A stretch of DNA of 41,639 nt from an uncultured Lachnospiraceae bacterium (GCA_945864145.1 CAMBAN010000011.1:1-41639), one strand, 5' to 3'; positions 7,562 to 15,611 are shown, counted from the first letter of the stretch. Notes: generated from the letters alone by a model not told the origin. Numbers and translations: made by a program.

Positions 7562-8135
7562 ATGGAAGGTACATTTTATGGCTGGTATATGAAATGTCAG
7601 TCCGTTTGCTGTGATTCCGTTTTTGGAATGCCGCCACAGTGTGTGGAGTATGAGACATACAGTAAATGGAAGCTTGTGTATCAATGATCAGATTTTTCAT
7701 TTTCAGAATGCAAGAGGTTACTGGGAGGGAGATGAAGGACGCTCGTTTCCAAAACAATATGCCTGGACGCAATGCTTTTTTCCTGGTGGTTCTCTGATGC
7801 TGTCCGTGGCGGATATACCTATGGCAGGGATTCACTTTACCGGTGTTATAGGTGCAATTATGTGGTATGGGATGGAATATAGACTGGCTACTTATTTGGG
7901 AGCAAAAGTAGTGCAGATTCAAAATAAGAAGATTTGGGTTGTACAGGGCGACATGGAATTGGAAGTCCGTTTGTTAGAAAGAGTCAAATGTTCCTTGAAA
8001 GCTCCAGTAACAGGGAATATGAAAAGAACGATTCAAGAAGGGGCAGCCTGCAGAGCTTTGTACCGTTTTGGCAAAAGCGGAAGAACTGTATTTTATTTTG
8101 AAACAGACAAAGCATCTTTCGAATATGAATATTGA
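7562..8135 (+). pseudogene. tocopherol-cyclase-like gene with internal deletion and frameshift
   Basis: The 3' part (frame open from about 7611) encodes some 174 residues typical of the tocopherol cyclase family: 'ECRHSVWSMRH', 'GYWEGDEGRSFPKQYAWTQC', 'SLMLSVADIPMAGIHFTGVIG', 'EYRLATYLGAKV'. The family's N-terminal motif is present just upstream but in another frame, starting at an ATG (7562) as MEGTFYGWYMKCQ. The two pieces abut near 7600, and the 60 or more residues that normally separate them are missing. The GTG at 7611 has no ribosome-binding site. This is best explained as a deleted, frameshifted gene. Bacterial members have no established activity, so 'cyclase' is a family name only. 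Confidence 0.8.
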
Positions 8136-8406
8136 TATTATTAATTGTATATGCTATATATAATATGCCTAGGCAAAAAAACGTAAGGATTAAATCAAGC
8201 ACTTTTTCACCTCCTATCTGTTGCCAGAATAGGTGCGGTAACTTTGTTATTCTACCACACTTTTCAGATAAGAAAAATGTAAAAACGGTGTTTATACGAT
8301 AGTAATTTCATAATAATATTTTGCACACGCATAGTGGAGTTTGTGAACAAGTCATGCAATACCAAGTAAAGGTTTTACAAACATGAGACTTGCAGTCAAA
8401 AAATGA
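8136..8406. other. AT-rich gap without a gene
   Basis: I see no supported gene between the tocopherol-cyclase remnant and the next promoter. There is a small inverted repeat (CCTAT / ATAGG, near 8210-8232) and AT-rich sequence but no T-tract terminator. Confidence 0.5.
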
Positions 8407-8436
8407 TTGACATCATAACCAAGCTCGTGCTAAAAT
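8407..8436 (+). promoter_or_regulatory. promoter of the GNAT-carbamoyltransferase leader
   Basis: TTGACA (8407-8412) and TAAAAT (8431-8436) are separated by 18 nt. This would start a transcript about 20 nt before the ribosome-binding site of the leader peptide. Confidence 0.8.
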
Positions 8437-8463
8437 GACAAAAAATTTTAAGGAGAACACACA

Positions 8464-8526
8464 ATGAATCAGAACTTACATGTAAGACGTTATATGTACG
8501 CGTACCCTAGACGTATCTGGCTGTAA
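8464..8526 (+). CDS. arginine/tyrosine-rich leader peptide
   Basis: This is a 20-codon ORF encoding MNQNLHVRRYMYAYPRRIWL with a good AAGGAG site 9 nt upstream. It contains two Arg-Arg pairs (AGA CGT each time), three Tyr and one Trp. It is followed by hairpins that can switch between an antiterminator and a terminator, then by a GNAT and a carbamoyltransferase-like gene. The layout matches the argS leader at 2854, so arginine, or tRNA-Arg charging, is the likely signal. The Tyr codons leave tyrosine as a second possibility. Confidence 0.82.
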   Translation: MNQNLHVRRYMYAYPRRIWL

Positions 8527-8667
8527 ATGATGCAGAATTCGTGCATACCACAGCCGATAGGTCTTTTGTGTCTGTGCATGAAATAGGAATGTAAGTTGGT
8601 TTCATATGATTACATTTTAGATTGGATAATCGCACTAGACACAAAAAATGTTTGGTGCGATTTTTTT
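8527..8667 (+). promoter_or_regulatory. attenuator with antiterminator and terminator
   Basis: Three elements are visible. A small hairpin (ATGCA / TGCAT, about 8529-8546) follows the leader stop. The segment TTTTGTGTCTGTGC (8564-8577) is complementary, with one bulge, to GCACTAGACACAAAA (8632-8646). The terminator stem is AATCGCAC (8628-8635) with GTGCGATT (8655-8662), followed by T7. The second pairing would use up the 5' arm of the third, so the two states exclude each other, as in classic amino-acid attenuators. Confidence 0.82.
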
Positions 8668-8687
8668 GTGTGAAGGAGAGGTATAGA

Positions 8688-9194
8688 ATGAGCAATGTGA
8701 TTGAATTGCAATTGGTAACTAAGGACGAGGCGGAGTGTCTGCATAGACTGCAAGTAAAAGCTTTTATGCCATTGTATGAAAAATATCAGGATGAAGAAAC
8801 AAGTCCTGCAAAGGAAAGTCTTGAAAAAGTAACAAAAAAAATTATGGAGGAGAATTCTGATTTTTACTTCATTGAGTTTTATGGAGAAAAAGTCGGAGGC
8901 GTGAGAGTACGGTGGCATCAAGGGAAAAAGGTATTCGAAAATATAAATTGGATATCACCTATTTTCATTATTCCTGAATATCAAAATAAAGGGATAGCCA
9001 GTAAGGTGATAGAAAAACTATTTGAATTATATCCAAATACCATAGAATGGCGGTTGGATACCATAAAACAGGAGGTTGGTAATTGCCATTTGTATGAAAA
9101 ATGTGGTTTTATCAGAGTTGGTGAGGAAACGGTAATCAATGAAAAAATGACCTTGGTTGATTATGTGAAAAAAATTAAGGAGGCTGGACAATGA
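8688..9194 (+). CDS. GNAT-family N-acetyltransferase
   Basis: This 168-residue protein has a typical GNAT fold, with acetyl-CoA-binding motif A 'IIPEYQNKGIASKVIEKLF' near residues 96-114 and a C-terminal 'NCHLYEKCGFIRVGEE' segment. It would transfer an acetyl group from acetyl-CoA to an amine or small molecule that cannot be predicted. The ATG at 8688 is set by AAGGAGAGG at 8673-8681; earlier in-frame codons lie in the terminator. It is the first full gene behind the Arg leader and overlaps the next gene by 4 nt (ATGA), so the two proteins are translationally coupled and probably act in one pathway or response. Confidence 0.88.
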   Translation: MSNVIELQLVTKDEAECLHRLQVKAFMPLYEKYQDEETSPAKESLEKVTKKIMEENSDFYFIEFYGEKVGGVRVRWHQGKKVFENINWISPIFIIPEYQNKGIASKVIEKLFELYPNTIEWRLDTIKQEVGNCHLYEKCGFIRVGEETVINEKMTLVDYVKKIKEAGQ

Positions 9195-10024
9195 AGCACT
9201 TCATACACTTGAGTGATTTTTCGAAACAGGAAATAAAACATATATTTGAATTAGCAGATAAATTAAATGCAGATTATGGAAATACCAAACCATTAAAAGG
9301 GAAAACAATTGTGTTATTCTTCCCGGAAAGTAGTATTAGGACGAGAGTTTCCTTTGAAAAAGGAATACAAATGCTTGGCGGAAACACAATATTATTTCCT
9401 CCGACAGCTCTTGATAAGAGAGAAGACATAAAAGACGTCATAGGATATCTTGAAAATTGGGCAGATATGGTGATTGTTCGTCATAATGATTTATCCTTAC
9501 TGGAGTATATGGCGGAGCATTCCCATATACCTATTGTAAATGCTATGACCTCTGTAAATCATCCCTGCGAGATATTAACAGATTTGTACGCTCTGTCAAA
9601 GAAGTATGCAGATTTTTGTCAAAAGGAATATCTTTTTATAGGAGAGAAAGGAAATATAGGAAATACGTGGAAAGCTGCAGCCGAATTATTGGGATTTCAG
9701 TTTACCCAGTGTTGTCCGAAAGGATATGAAATCGAGGGAGCGCATGTATGCTATGATTTAGAGGAGGCTATTGTCCAAAAGGATATTATTTGCACCGATT
9801 CGATTCCTTCATCAGCAAAGGATGATTTTAAAGATTATCAAATTACATTAGAACATTTAAAACATGCAAAGGAAGGTGCTTGTTTAAATCCATGTCCACC
9901 ATTTTTTAGAGGAGAGGAAGTATCTGCTGATGCAATTGATAGTGAATATTTTGTAGGTTATGCGTTCAAGAAACACTTGTTGGAAGTGCAGCAGGCGATT
10001 ATTTGTTATCTGTTAGTGGAATAG
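9191..10024 (+). CDS. divergent ornithine/aspartate carbamoyltransferase family protein
   Basis: This 277-residue protein belongs to the carbamoyltransferase superfamily, which moves the carbamoyl group of carbamoyl phosphate to an amine. The phosphate-binding S-x-R-T-R motif is intact ('ESSIRTRVSFEKGIQMLGG', near 49-67), and 'HPCEILTDLYAL' corresponds to the HPCQ loop with Gln changed to Glu. The ornithine loop D-x3-S-M-G reads TDSIPSSA, and the C-terminal HCLP-RGEE motif reads PCPP-FFRGEE with the His replaced. At 277 residues it is shorter than usual OTCases (roughly 305-335). Carbamoyl phosphate binding looks preserved while the amino-acid site has diverged, so the acceptor may not be ornithine. 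It is coupled to the GNAT gene and controlled by an Arg leader. Confidence 0.82.
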   Translation: MKHFIHLSDFSKQEIKHIFELADKLNADYGNTKPLKGKTIVLFFPESSIRTRVSFEKGIQMLGGNTILFPPTALDKREDIKDVIGYLENWADMVIVRHNDLSLLEYMAEHSHIPIVNAMTSVNHPCEILTDLYALSKKYADFCQKEYLFIGEKGNIGNTWKAAAELLGFQFTQCCPKGYEIEGAHVCYDLEEAIVQKDIICTDSIPSSAKDDFKDYQITLEHLKHAKEGACLNPCPPFFRGEEVSADAIDSEYFVGYAFKKHLLEVQQAIICYLLVE

Positions 10025-10073
10025 AAAGAAATTATGATTTGAGTCGCCGTTTGGCGGCAGAATGGAGATTAGT

Positions 10074-11129
10074 ATGCAACAGGCAAGAAAATTAAAAAAA
10101 GGTGACAAAGTAGCAATCGTAAGTCTATCAAGCGGTATGTTAGGGGAGGAATTTTGCAGTCACAACATAGAAATAGGTGTAAAGAGATTGAAGGAATATG
10201 GGTTGGAGCCTGTATTTATGCCAAATGCCTTGAAAGGCATTGCGTATGTAAAAGAAAATCCACAGGCACGAGCAAAAGATTTAAAAGATGCATTTTTGGA
10301 TGATTCCATTGCTGGAATTATCTGTGCGATAGGTGGTGATGATACCTATAGACTGTTACCTTATTTGATGGAAGATGCAGAATTTGTTCAGACAGTACAA
10401 AAGAATCCTAAATTATTTACCGGTTTTTCTGATACTACGATTAATCATTTGATGTTTTACAAACTTGGATTATCAACCTATTATGGTCCTAACTTTATAT
10501 GCGATTTGGGAGAGATTGCAAAGGAGATGCTTCCATACAGTAAAAAAGCATTTGAAAGCTATTTGGAAGGAAACGAATATAGCCAAATAGTATCCAGCGA
10601 AATCTGGTATGAAGAAAGAGAAGATTTTTCCAGAGCAGCAATCGGGACAGACAGAGTAGCACATAAGGAAGAGCGGGGATTTGAACTTCTGCAAGGAAAC
10701 GAAGTTTTTGAGGGTGAGCTGTTAGGTGGTTGTCTGGAAAGTCTTTATGACATATTGACAACAAACAGATATAAGGATGAAAAAGAGGTGTGTGAAAAAT
10801 ACGGATTGTTTCCGGGTAAAGAAGAGTGGACGGGAAAAATATTATTTATAGAAACCTGTGAAGAAAAGCCTGTACCGGAACTTTTTGAAAAGGAGATTAT
10901 TGCACTTAAGGATAAAGGAGTATTTGATGTAATTAACGGTGTTCTGGTTGGAAAACCGCAGGATGAAGCTTATTATGAGGAATATAAAGATATCCTTAAA
11001 AGAGTGATAGACAATGAGAAACTTCCCATTGTTTATAACGTGAATTTCGGTCATGCCACACCCAGATGTGCATTGCAATATGGCACTTTGGCAAAGGTCG
11101 ACATGAAACAGAAAAAGATATATGTATGA
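10074..11129 (+). CDS. S66 family peptidase (MccF / LD-carboxypeptidase-like)
   Basis: This 351-residue serine peptidase of family S66 has the nucleophile elbow 'GFSDTT' with Ser at about 119, the catalytic Glu in 'ETCEEKP' near 259-263, and the His in 'NFGHA' near 327. The group includes LD-carboxypeptidases that trim murein tetrapeptides and MccF, which inactivates microcin C and related aminoacyl-nucleotide antibiotics. The long insert with 'GELLGGCLESL' fits the MccF-like branch, but sequence alone does not settle the substrate. The start at 10074 is preferred because GGAG (10064-10067) lies 6 nt before it; an in-frame ATG at 10062 is an alternative. No terminator separates it from the carbamoyltransferase gene 49 nt upstream, so it may share the Arg-controlled transcript. 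Confidence 0.87.
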   Translation: MQQARKLKKGDKVAIVSLSSGMLGEEFCSHNIEIGVKRLKEYGLEPVFMPNALKGIAYVKENPQARAKDLKDAFLDDSIAGIICAIGGDDTYRLLPYLMEDAEFVQTVQKNPKLFTGFSDTTINHLMFYKLGLSTYYGPNFICDLGEIAKEMLPYSKKAFESYLEGNEYSQIVSSEIWYEEREDFSRAAIGTDRVAHKEERGFELLQGNEVFEGELLGGCLESLYDILTTNRYKDEKEVCEKYGLFPGKEEWTGKILFIETCEEKPVPELFEKEIIALKDKGVFDVINGVLVGKPQDEAYYEEYKDILKRVIDNEKLPIVYNVNFGHATPRCALQYGTLAKVDMKQKKIYV

Positions 11130-11170
11130 CGTCTGATGCAAGAAGGATTCTATAGATTGTAGAGCCATTC

Positions 11171-11235
11171 TCACACTTAGAGAGTGCATTCTACCGGAGA
11201 AATTGGTACACTTGAAGTGTGAAGAGCATGCACTC
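11171..11235 (+). repeat. interleaved inverted repeats before the XRE gene
   Basis: TCACACTT (11171-11178) is complementary to AAGTGTGA (11215-11222), and GAGTGCAT (11182-11189) is complementary to ATGCACTC (11228-11235). The order A-B-A'-B' would give a pseudoknot if both paired in RNA. Local hairpins (CACT/AGTG and ACACTT/AAGTGT) are alternatives. It may also be a DNA operator cluster for the XRE protein encoded just downstream. Confidence 0.6.
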
Positions 11236-11256
11236 ACAAAAAAGAAAGGGGTCATT

Positions 11257-11904
11257 ATGGATTACAAAAATATAGGAAAATTTATTGCAGATATCAGAAA
11301 AGAAAAAGGATATACTCAAAAGGAACTGGCAAATCTAATCGGTGTAAGTGACAAGACCATATCAAAATGGGAATGCGGTAATGGTATACCGGATTTGTTC
11401 TACATGGATTCGCTTTGCGAAAGTTTAGGCATTAGTATCAATGAGTTGATTTCCGGACAAAAGCTGCAGGAGAATTCATATCCCCGGAAAGCAGAGGAAA
11501 ATATTATGATGTTAATGAAAGAAAATGCAAATAATAAAAAAAGTATATGGATGCAAAGTATCATTGGTGTTGTATTTTTCATTATCTTTTTTATCATTCT
11601 TTTTAGTGAAGGTTTGGCACTTGTAAGCATTATTGATCCTGTAGGTTTTCTAAGTCTTGCTTTATTGCTTTTGGGTACTGTATTATTATCTGGGAAAAAA
11701 GAACCGAAGGATATACTGGATATCATTAGGAAAATGGCTTTTCCAGGTGCGACTTTGATTACTGCCTGTGAATTAATTGTTATTTTAACACGGGCAACCG
11801 ACGCAAGGATATTGCAGGCAAGCATAGCGGTATTGATGTTAGAGTATTTTTATGCAAGTATCATTTATTTTGTTTTGTTTATCATACAAAATAGGAAAAA
11901 ATAA
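11257..11904 (+). CDS. XRE-family regulator with membrane domain
   Basis: This 215-residue protein has an N-terminal Cro/C1-type helix-turn-helix ('IGKFIADIRKEKGYTQKELANLIGVSDKTISKWECGNGIPD', residues about 5-45) and a C-terminal half with about four hydrophobic membrane segments (near 97-118, 124-142, 165-183, 190-210). Such proteins are common in Clostridia and are thought to regulate neighbouring genes in response to a membrane or ligand signal, but few have been studied. The ATG at 11257 follows AAAGGGG; codons further upstream lie within the inverted repeats and are not used. The inverted repeats at 11171-11235 could be its binding sites. Confidence 0.85.
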   Translation: MDYKNIGKFIADIRKEKGYTQKELANLIGVSDKTISKWECGNGIPDLFYMDSLCESLGISINELISGQKLQENSYPRKAEENIMMLMKENANNKKSIWMQSIIGVVFFIIFFIILFSEGLALVSIIDPVGFLSLALLLLGTVLLSGKKEPKDILDIIRKMAFPGATLITACELIVILTRATDARILQASIAVLMLEYFYASIIYFVLFIIQNRKK

Positions 11905-11971
11905 TACTGGAAATTCATAGTAATTGAAGTCCCGGGAGCTGTTCATAACAATATAAGCAGGAGCTGACAAC

Positions 11972-12742
11972 ATGAAAAATACAGATTTTGACTCAAAAAG
12001 AATAGCAGAGGGATATGCAAAACGTCCATGGCTTCATAAAGAGGTCATGGAGCAGGTAAAAGCAGATTATCAAATCACACAAAATTTTGAAAATGGGTTG
12101 GATGTTGGATGCGGAGCAGGATTGTCAACAAAAGGCCTGCGTCTCATTTGTAATCGCGTGACTGGTACAGATATATCACCGGAAATGATAGACATATGTA
12201 AGCAGCTTTATAAAAATGACACATATGACTTTTATGTTGCAAAGGCAGAAGAAACCAGGATACCCCAAGCACCATATAATATAGTAACAGCAGCAGGGGT
12301 AATGAACTGGGTAGACAGGGATAAATTTTTACATAATGCTGCGCAAATTATGGCACAGGACGGACTTATTATCATATATGATTTCTGGATTACAGATAAG
12401 ATGGTGGCAAATCCGGCTTACACAGATTGGTATCAAAATGAATATCTGAAAAAGTTTCCGAAACCACCAAGAAATGAAGACACTTGGACGCAAAGTGATT
12501 TGAGTGATGATTTTCTCATGGAAAAACAGACAGTTTATGAAATGACCTATTCCTTCTCTTTAGAAGATTTTATTGATTTTATGATGATTCAGTCCAATGT
12601 AAATGTTAAGATAGAGAAAGGGATTATGTCAGAGGCAGAAGTCAGAGAATGGATGACAAATACACTTTTACCAATTTTTCAACATGAAAAAGAAACGTTA
12701 GTATTTGCCGGATATAATTGGTACATTAGAAAAAAGAAATAA
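11972..12742 (+). CDS. class I SAM-dependent methyltransferase
   Basis: This 256-residue protein has the methyltransferase motif I 'LDVGCGAGLSTKGL' near residues 43-56, an acidic residue at the end of strand 2 ('GTDISPEMIDIC', about 68-79), and 'NIVTAAGVMNWV' as motif IV (about 102-113). It would use S-adenosylmethionine; the methyl acceptor cannot be deduced. The gene has its own AGGAG site and lies 67 nt after the XRE regulator, with no terminator between them, so the two may be co-transcribed. Confidence 0.87.
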   Translation: MKNTDFDSKRIAEGYAKRPWLHKEVMEQVKADYQITQNFENGLDVGCGAGLSTKGLRLICNRVTGTDISPEMIDICKQLYKNDTYDFYVAKAEETRIPQAPYNIVTAAGVMNWVDRDKFLHNAAQIMAQDGLIIIYDFWITDKMVANPAYTDWYQNEYLKKFPKPPRNEDTWTQSDLSDDFLMEKQTVYEMTYSFSLEDFIDFMMIQSNVNVKIEKGIMSEAEVREWMTNTLLPIFQHEKETLVFAGYNWYIRKKK

Positions 12743-12760
12743 AAGTGCGATAAAAGGTTG

Positions 12761-12790
12761 TTGACAAAAAAAGGAACTTATAGGAAAATA
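12761..12790 (+). promoter_or_regulatory. candidate promoter of the Mn riboswitch transcript
   Basis: TTGACA (12761-12766) is followed, at 17-18 nt, by an A-rich -10 of weak match (GAAAAT/AAAATA, 12784-12790). It lies just upstream of the riboswitch, as expected. Confidence 0.55.
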
Positions 12791-12796
12791 AAATCA

Positions 12797-12893
12797 ACAA
12801 AAAGGGAGTAGTTGCATGCAATGCATGTCTTAGCTTTCGTCAGGACGTCTTTAGGACCGGAGGTTAGGTGACAGTTGTTAAACAAGACTTTTT
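12797..12893 (+). ncRNA. yybP-ykoY manganese riboswitch
   Basis: The element shows the conserved blocks of the yybP-ykoY class in order: AAAGGGAGTAG (12801-12811), CGTCA (12838-12842), ACCGGAGG (12856-12863), and a 3' AAGACTTTTT (12884-12893) that closes P1 with the 5' AAAAAG. This class binds Mn2+ and is known to control Mn exporters and P-type ATPases such as Lactococcus yoaB. Here it directly precedes such an ATPase. Its 3' P1 arm is also the 5' arm of the terminator that follows, so Mn2+ binding should block termination and switch the genes on. Confidence 0.87.
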
Positions 12894-12929
12894 GTGTACA
12901 TTTTTGTGCACAAAAGGTCTTTTTCTTTT
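12884..12929 (+). terminator. riboswitch-controlled terminator
   Basis: AAGACTTTTTGTGTAC (12884-12899) pairs with GTGCACAAAAGGTCTT (12906-12921) around a 6-nt loop and is followed by a T-rich run. It overlaps the 3' strand of riboswitch stem P1, so it is the expression platform. The ATPase start is 35 nt downstream. Confidence 0.9.
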
Positions 12930-12963
12930 GTACACAGCAAGAAAGTAAGAAAGGAAGAAAGGT

Positions 12964-15597
12964 ATGAAGGAAGTTTATCAACAAACAAAACAGGAACTTT
13001 TTGAAAAGTATGGTAGTGAGAAAGGTCTTACTGAAGAGAGAGCAAAGGAATTATTGCAGAAGTATGGAGAGAATGCATTAGAAGAAAAAGGAAAGAAAGG
13101 CGTAGCCAGAATTTTTTTAGAGCAATTTGCAGATTTACTGGTAATTATTTTAATCATTGCAGCGATTATCTCTATGTTCTCAGGAAATGTAGAAAGTACC
13201 ATTGTTATATTTGCAGTAATCCTGTTAAATGCGATGTTAGGAACTGTTCAGTATGTGAAAGCTCAAAAATCATTAGATTCCTTAAAGGAACTGTCTGCAC
13301 CAAAGGCAAAAGTCTTACGAGACGGAGTACGAAAAGAAGTGGCTTCCAAGGAAATTGTTCCGGGCGATGTACTGCTGTTAGAAGCCGGCGATATGATTGT
13401 GGCAGATGGAAGAATTATTGAAAATTATTCCTTGCAGGTAAATGAAAGCTCCTTAACCGGAGAATCAACCAATGTTGATAAAAAGGATGAAGAGATTGTA
13501 AAGGAAGTTGCACTGGGGGATCGGTGTAACATGGTTTTCTCAGGAAGTCTGGTTACCTATGGCAGAGCCGATGTGTTAGTAACTACTACCGGTATGCATA
13601 CGGAGATGGGAAAAATTGCAACGCTTATGAACGATACCAGAGATAAGAAAACGCCTTTACAGGTAAGTTTGGATGATTTTAGTAAAAAGCTTGCAATTAT
13701 GATTATGATAATTAGTGTGCTTGTATTCGGTCTTAGAATATGGCAGCAGGAACCGGTATTGGATTCCCTTATGTTTGCTGTTGCTTTAGCGGTTGCAGCG
13801 ATTCCGGAAGCACTTAGTTCCATTGTTACCATAGTGCAGGCAATGGGAACAAGAAAAATGGCAGCAGACCATGCCATTATCAAGGACTTAAAGGCAGTAG
13901 AGAGTCTTGGTTGTGTATCTGTCATTTGCTCTGATAAAACAGGTACTTTGACCCAGAATAAAATGACAGTAAAAGAAGTATATGTAGATGGTCAATGTAT
14001 GTTGCCACAGGATTTGGATTTATCCTTAAGTCTTCACAGATATTTCTTATATATCGCCATTTTAAATAATGATTCCACCATTTATAATGGTAAAGATATT
14101 GGTGACCCGACAGAAACCTGTTTATTGAATATGGCTAGAAAAGCAGGACTTATGGAAGCAGGAGCAACCGAAGAAGATATCAGAAGCATGATGCCACGTA
14201 TGGAAGAAATACCTTTTGATTCTGATAGAAAACTGATGAGCACCAAGTATCGCGTGCATGGCATTCCAACGGTATTTACCAAGGGTGCGGTAGATGTCTT
14301 GTTAGACAGGATTGAGACGATTGCTACAAGTAAAGGCATCCGACCGATAACAGAAGCTGATAAGGAAGAAATTCTAAGACAGAATCAGATTTTTTCAGAG
14401 AACGGTTTGAGAGTATTAGCATTTGCCTATAAGGAGTGCGACGAGAAAGATGTTCTATCGATAGAAAAGGAATATGGATATACTTTTGTAGGCTTGGTAT
14501 CCATGATTGATCCACCAAGAGAAGAATCGATGGAAGCTGTTGCAGATGCTATCAATGCAGGTATCAGACCGGTTATGATTACCGGAGACCATAAGGTGAC
14601 AGCGACTGCCATTGCAAAACAGATTGGTATTTATCGGGATACAGATATGGCTGTGACCGGACAGGAATTAGACAAAATGTCTGATGAGGAATTAGATCAG
14701 GTTCTTAGTAGAATTTCCGTCTATGCCAGAGTATCACCGGAAAATAAAATTCGAATTGTAGATGCATGGCAGAGAAAAGGGAATATTGTTGCGATGACAG
14801 GAGATGGAGTGAATGATGCGCCAGCCTTGAAAAAGGCAGATATTGGTGTGGCAATGGGCATTACCGGAACAGAAGTTTCCAAAGATGCTTCCGCAATGAT
14901 TTTGGCAGATGACAATTTTGCAACGATTATAAAAGCTGTTTTGAATGGACGAAATGTCTATAGAAATATTATGAATGCAATTTTATTTTTGCTTTCAGGA
15001 AATTTGGCTGCAATATTTGTAGTATTATTCTGTTCTATCATGGCATTGGATACACCCTTTGAACCGGTGCATTTGTTATTTATCAATTTACTGACAGATT
15101 CCTTACCGGCATTAGCGATTGGCATGGAACCATCTGACAAACAATTACTGAAAAATAAACCAAGGGACCCAAAAGAAGGAATGCTCACAAAGAAATTTTC
15201 CCTGCGATTATTATGTTATGGATTATGCATTGCAGTTGTCACACAGATTGCATATTATCAAGGACTAAAAGTCAGTCCTATGACTGCCAGTACAATGGCT
15301 TTTGCAACATTGACTTTGGCAAGATTATTTCATGGATTTACATGTAGAAGTGATTCTTCCATCTTTCGGATAAGGCTTACAAGCAATAAATGGAGCATCG
15401 CGGCATTTGCTGCAGGCGCTTTCCTGTTGGCATTTGTATTGTTCGTGCCGGTGATGCATGGATTATTTATGGTGGAACCGTTAGAAAAAATACAAATTGG
15501 CCTGATTGCGTTATTGGCCTTTATTCCGACAGCAGGGATTCAGTTGGTTCGAGTAGTAAAAGAACAAAGAAACAATAAAACAGTAGAAGAAAAATAG
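12964..15597 (+). CDS. P-type cation ATPase (Ca2+/Mn2+ type)
   Basis: This 877-residue P2A-type ATPase has an N-terminal cation-ATPase domain, actuator motif TGES (residues about 165-168), phosphorylation motif DKTGTLT with Asp324, hinge 'TGDGVNDAPALKKADIGVAMG' (about 612-632), and ten predicted membrane segments. The ion-site signatures 'VAAIPEAL' (M4) and 'NLLTDSLPALAIG' (M6) fit Ca2+ or Mn2+ transport out of the cytoplasm. The Mn2+ riboswitch upstream argues that Mn2+ efflux is the relevant task. AAGGAAGAAAGG precedes the ATG. Four more genes follow at short spacing (14, 53, overlap, about 42 nt), mostly ion transporters, probably in one operon. Confidence 0.95.
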   Translation: MKEVYQQTKQELFEKYGSEKGLTEERAKELLQKYGENALEEKGKKGVARIFLEQFADLLVIILIIAAIISMFSGNVESTIVIFAVILLNAMLGTVQYVKAQKSLDSLKELSAPKAKVLRDGVRKEVASKEIVPGDVLLLEAGDMIVADGRIIENYSLQVNESSLTGESTNVDKKDEEIVKEVALGDRCNMVFSGSLVTYGRADVLVTTTGMHTEMGKIATLMNDTRDKKTPLQVSLDDFSKKLAIMIMIISVLVFGLRIWQQEPVLDSLMFAVALAVAAIPEALSSIVTIVQAMGTRKMAADHAIIKDLKAVESLGCVSVICSDKTGTLTQNKMTVKEVYVDGQCMLPQDLDLSLSLHRYFLYIAILNNDSTIYNGKDIGDPTETCLLNMARKAGLMEAGATEEDIRSMMPRMEEIPFDSDRKLMSTKYRVHGIPTVFTKGAVDVLLDRIETIATSKGIRPITEADKEEILRQNQIFSENGLRVLAFAYKECDEKDVLSIEKEYGYTFVGLVSMIDPPREESMEAVADAINAGIRPVMITGDHKVTATAIAKQIGIYRDTDMAVTGQELDKMSDEELDQVLSRISVYARVSPENKIRIVDAWQRKGNIVAMTGDGVNDAPALKKADIGVAMGITGTEVSKDASAMILADDNFATIIKAVLNGRNVYRNIMNAILFLLSGNLAAIFVVLFCSIMALDTPFEPVHLLFINLLTDSLPALAIGMEPSDKQLLKNKPRDPKEGMLTKKFSLRLLCYGLCIAVVTQIAYYQGLKVSPMTASTMAFATLTLARLFHGFTCRSDSSIFRIRLTSNKWSIAAFAAGAFLLAFVLFVPVMHGLFMVEPLEKIQIGLIALLAFIPTAGIQLVRVVKEQRNNKTVEEK

Positions 15598-15611
15598 AAA
15601 GGAGTTAGCGG

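Noticed and set aside
10041-10058. Small CGCC/GGCG hairpin between the carbamoyltransferase and the S66 peptidase
   Set aside because: Four base pairs with no T-tract; too weak to call a terminator.
12816-12833. A five-codon ORF (MQCMS) with a GGGAG upstream, before the P-type ATPase
   Set aside because: It lies inside the yybP-ykoY riboswitch; the GGGAGTAG is a conserved part of that RNA, not a ribosome-binding site for a leader.
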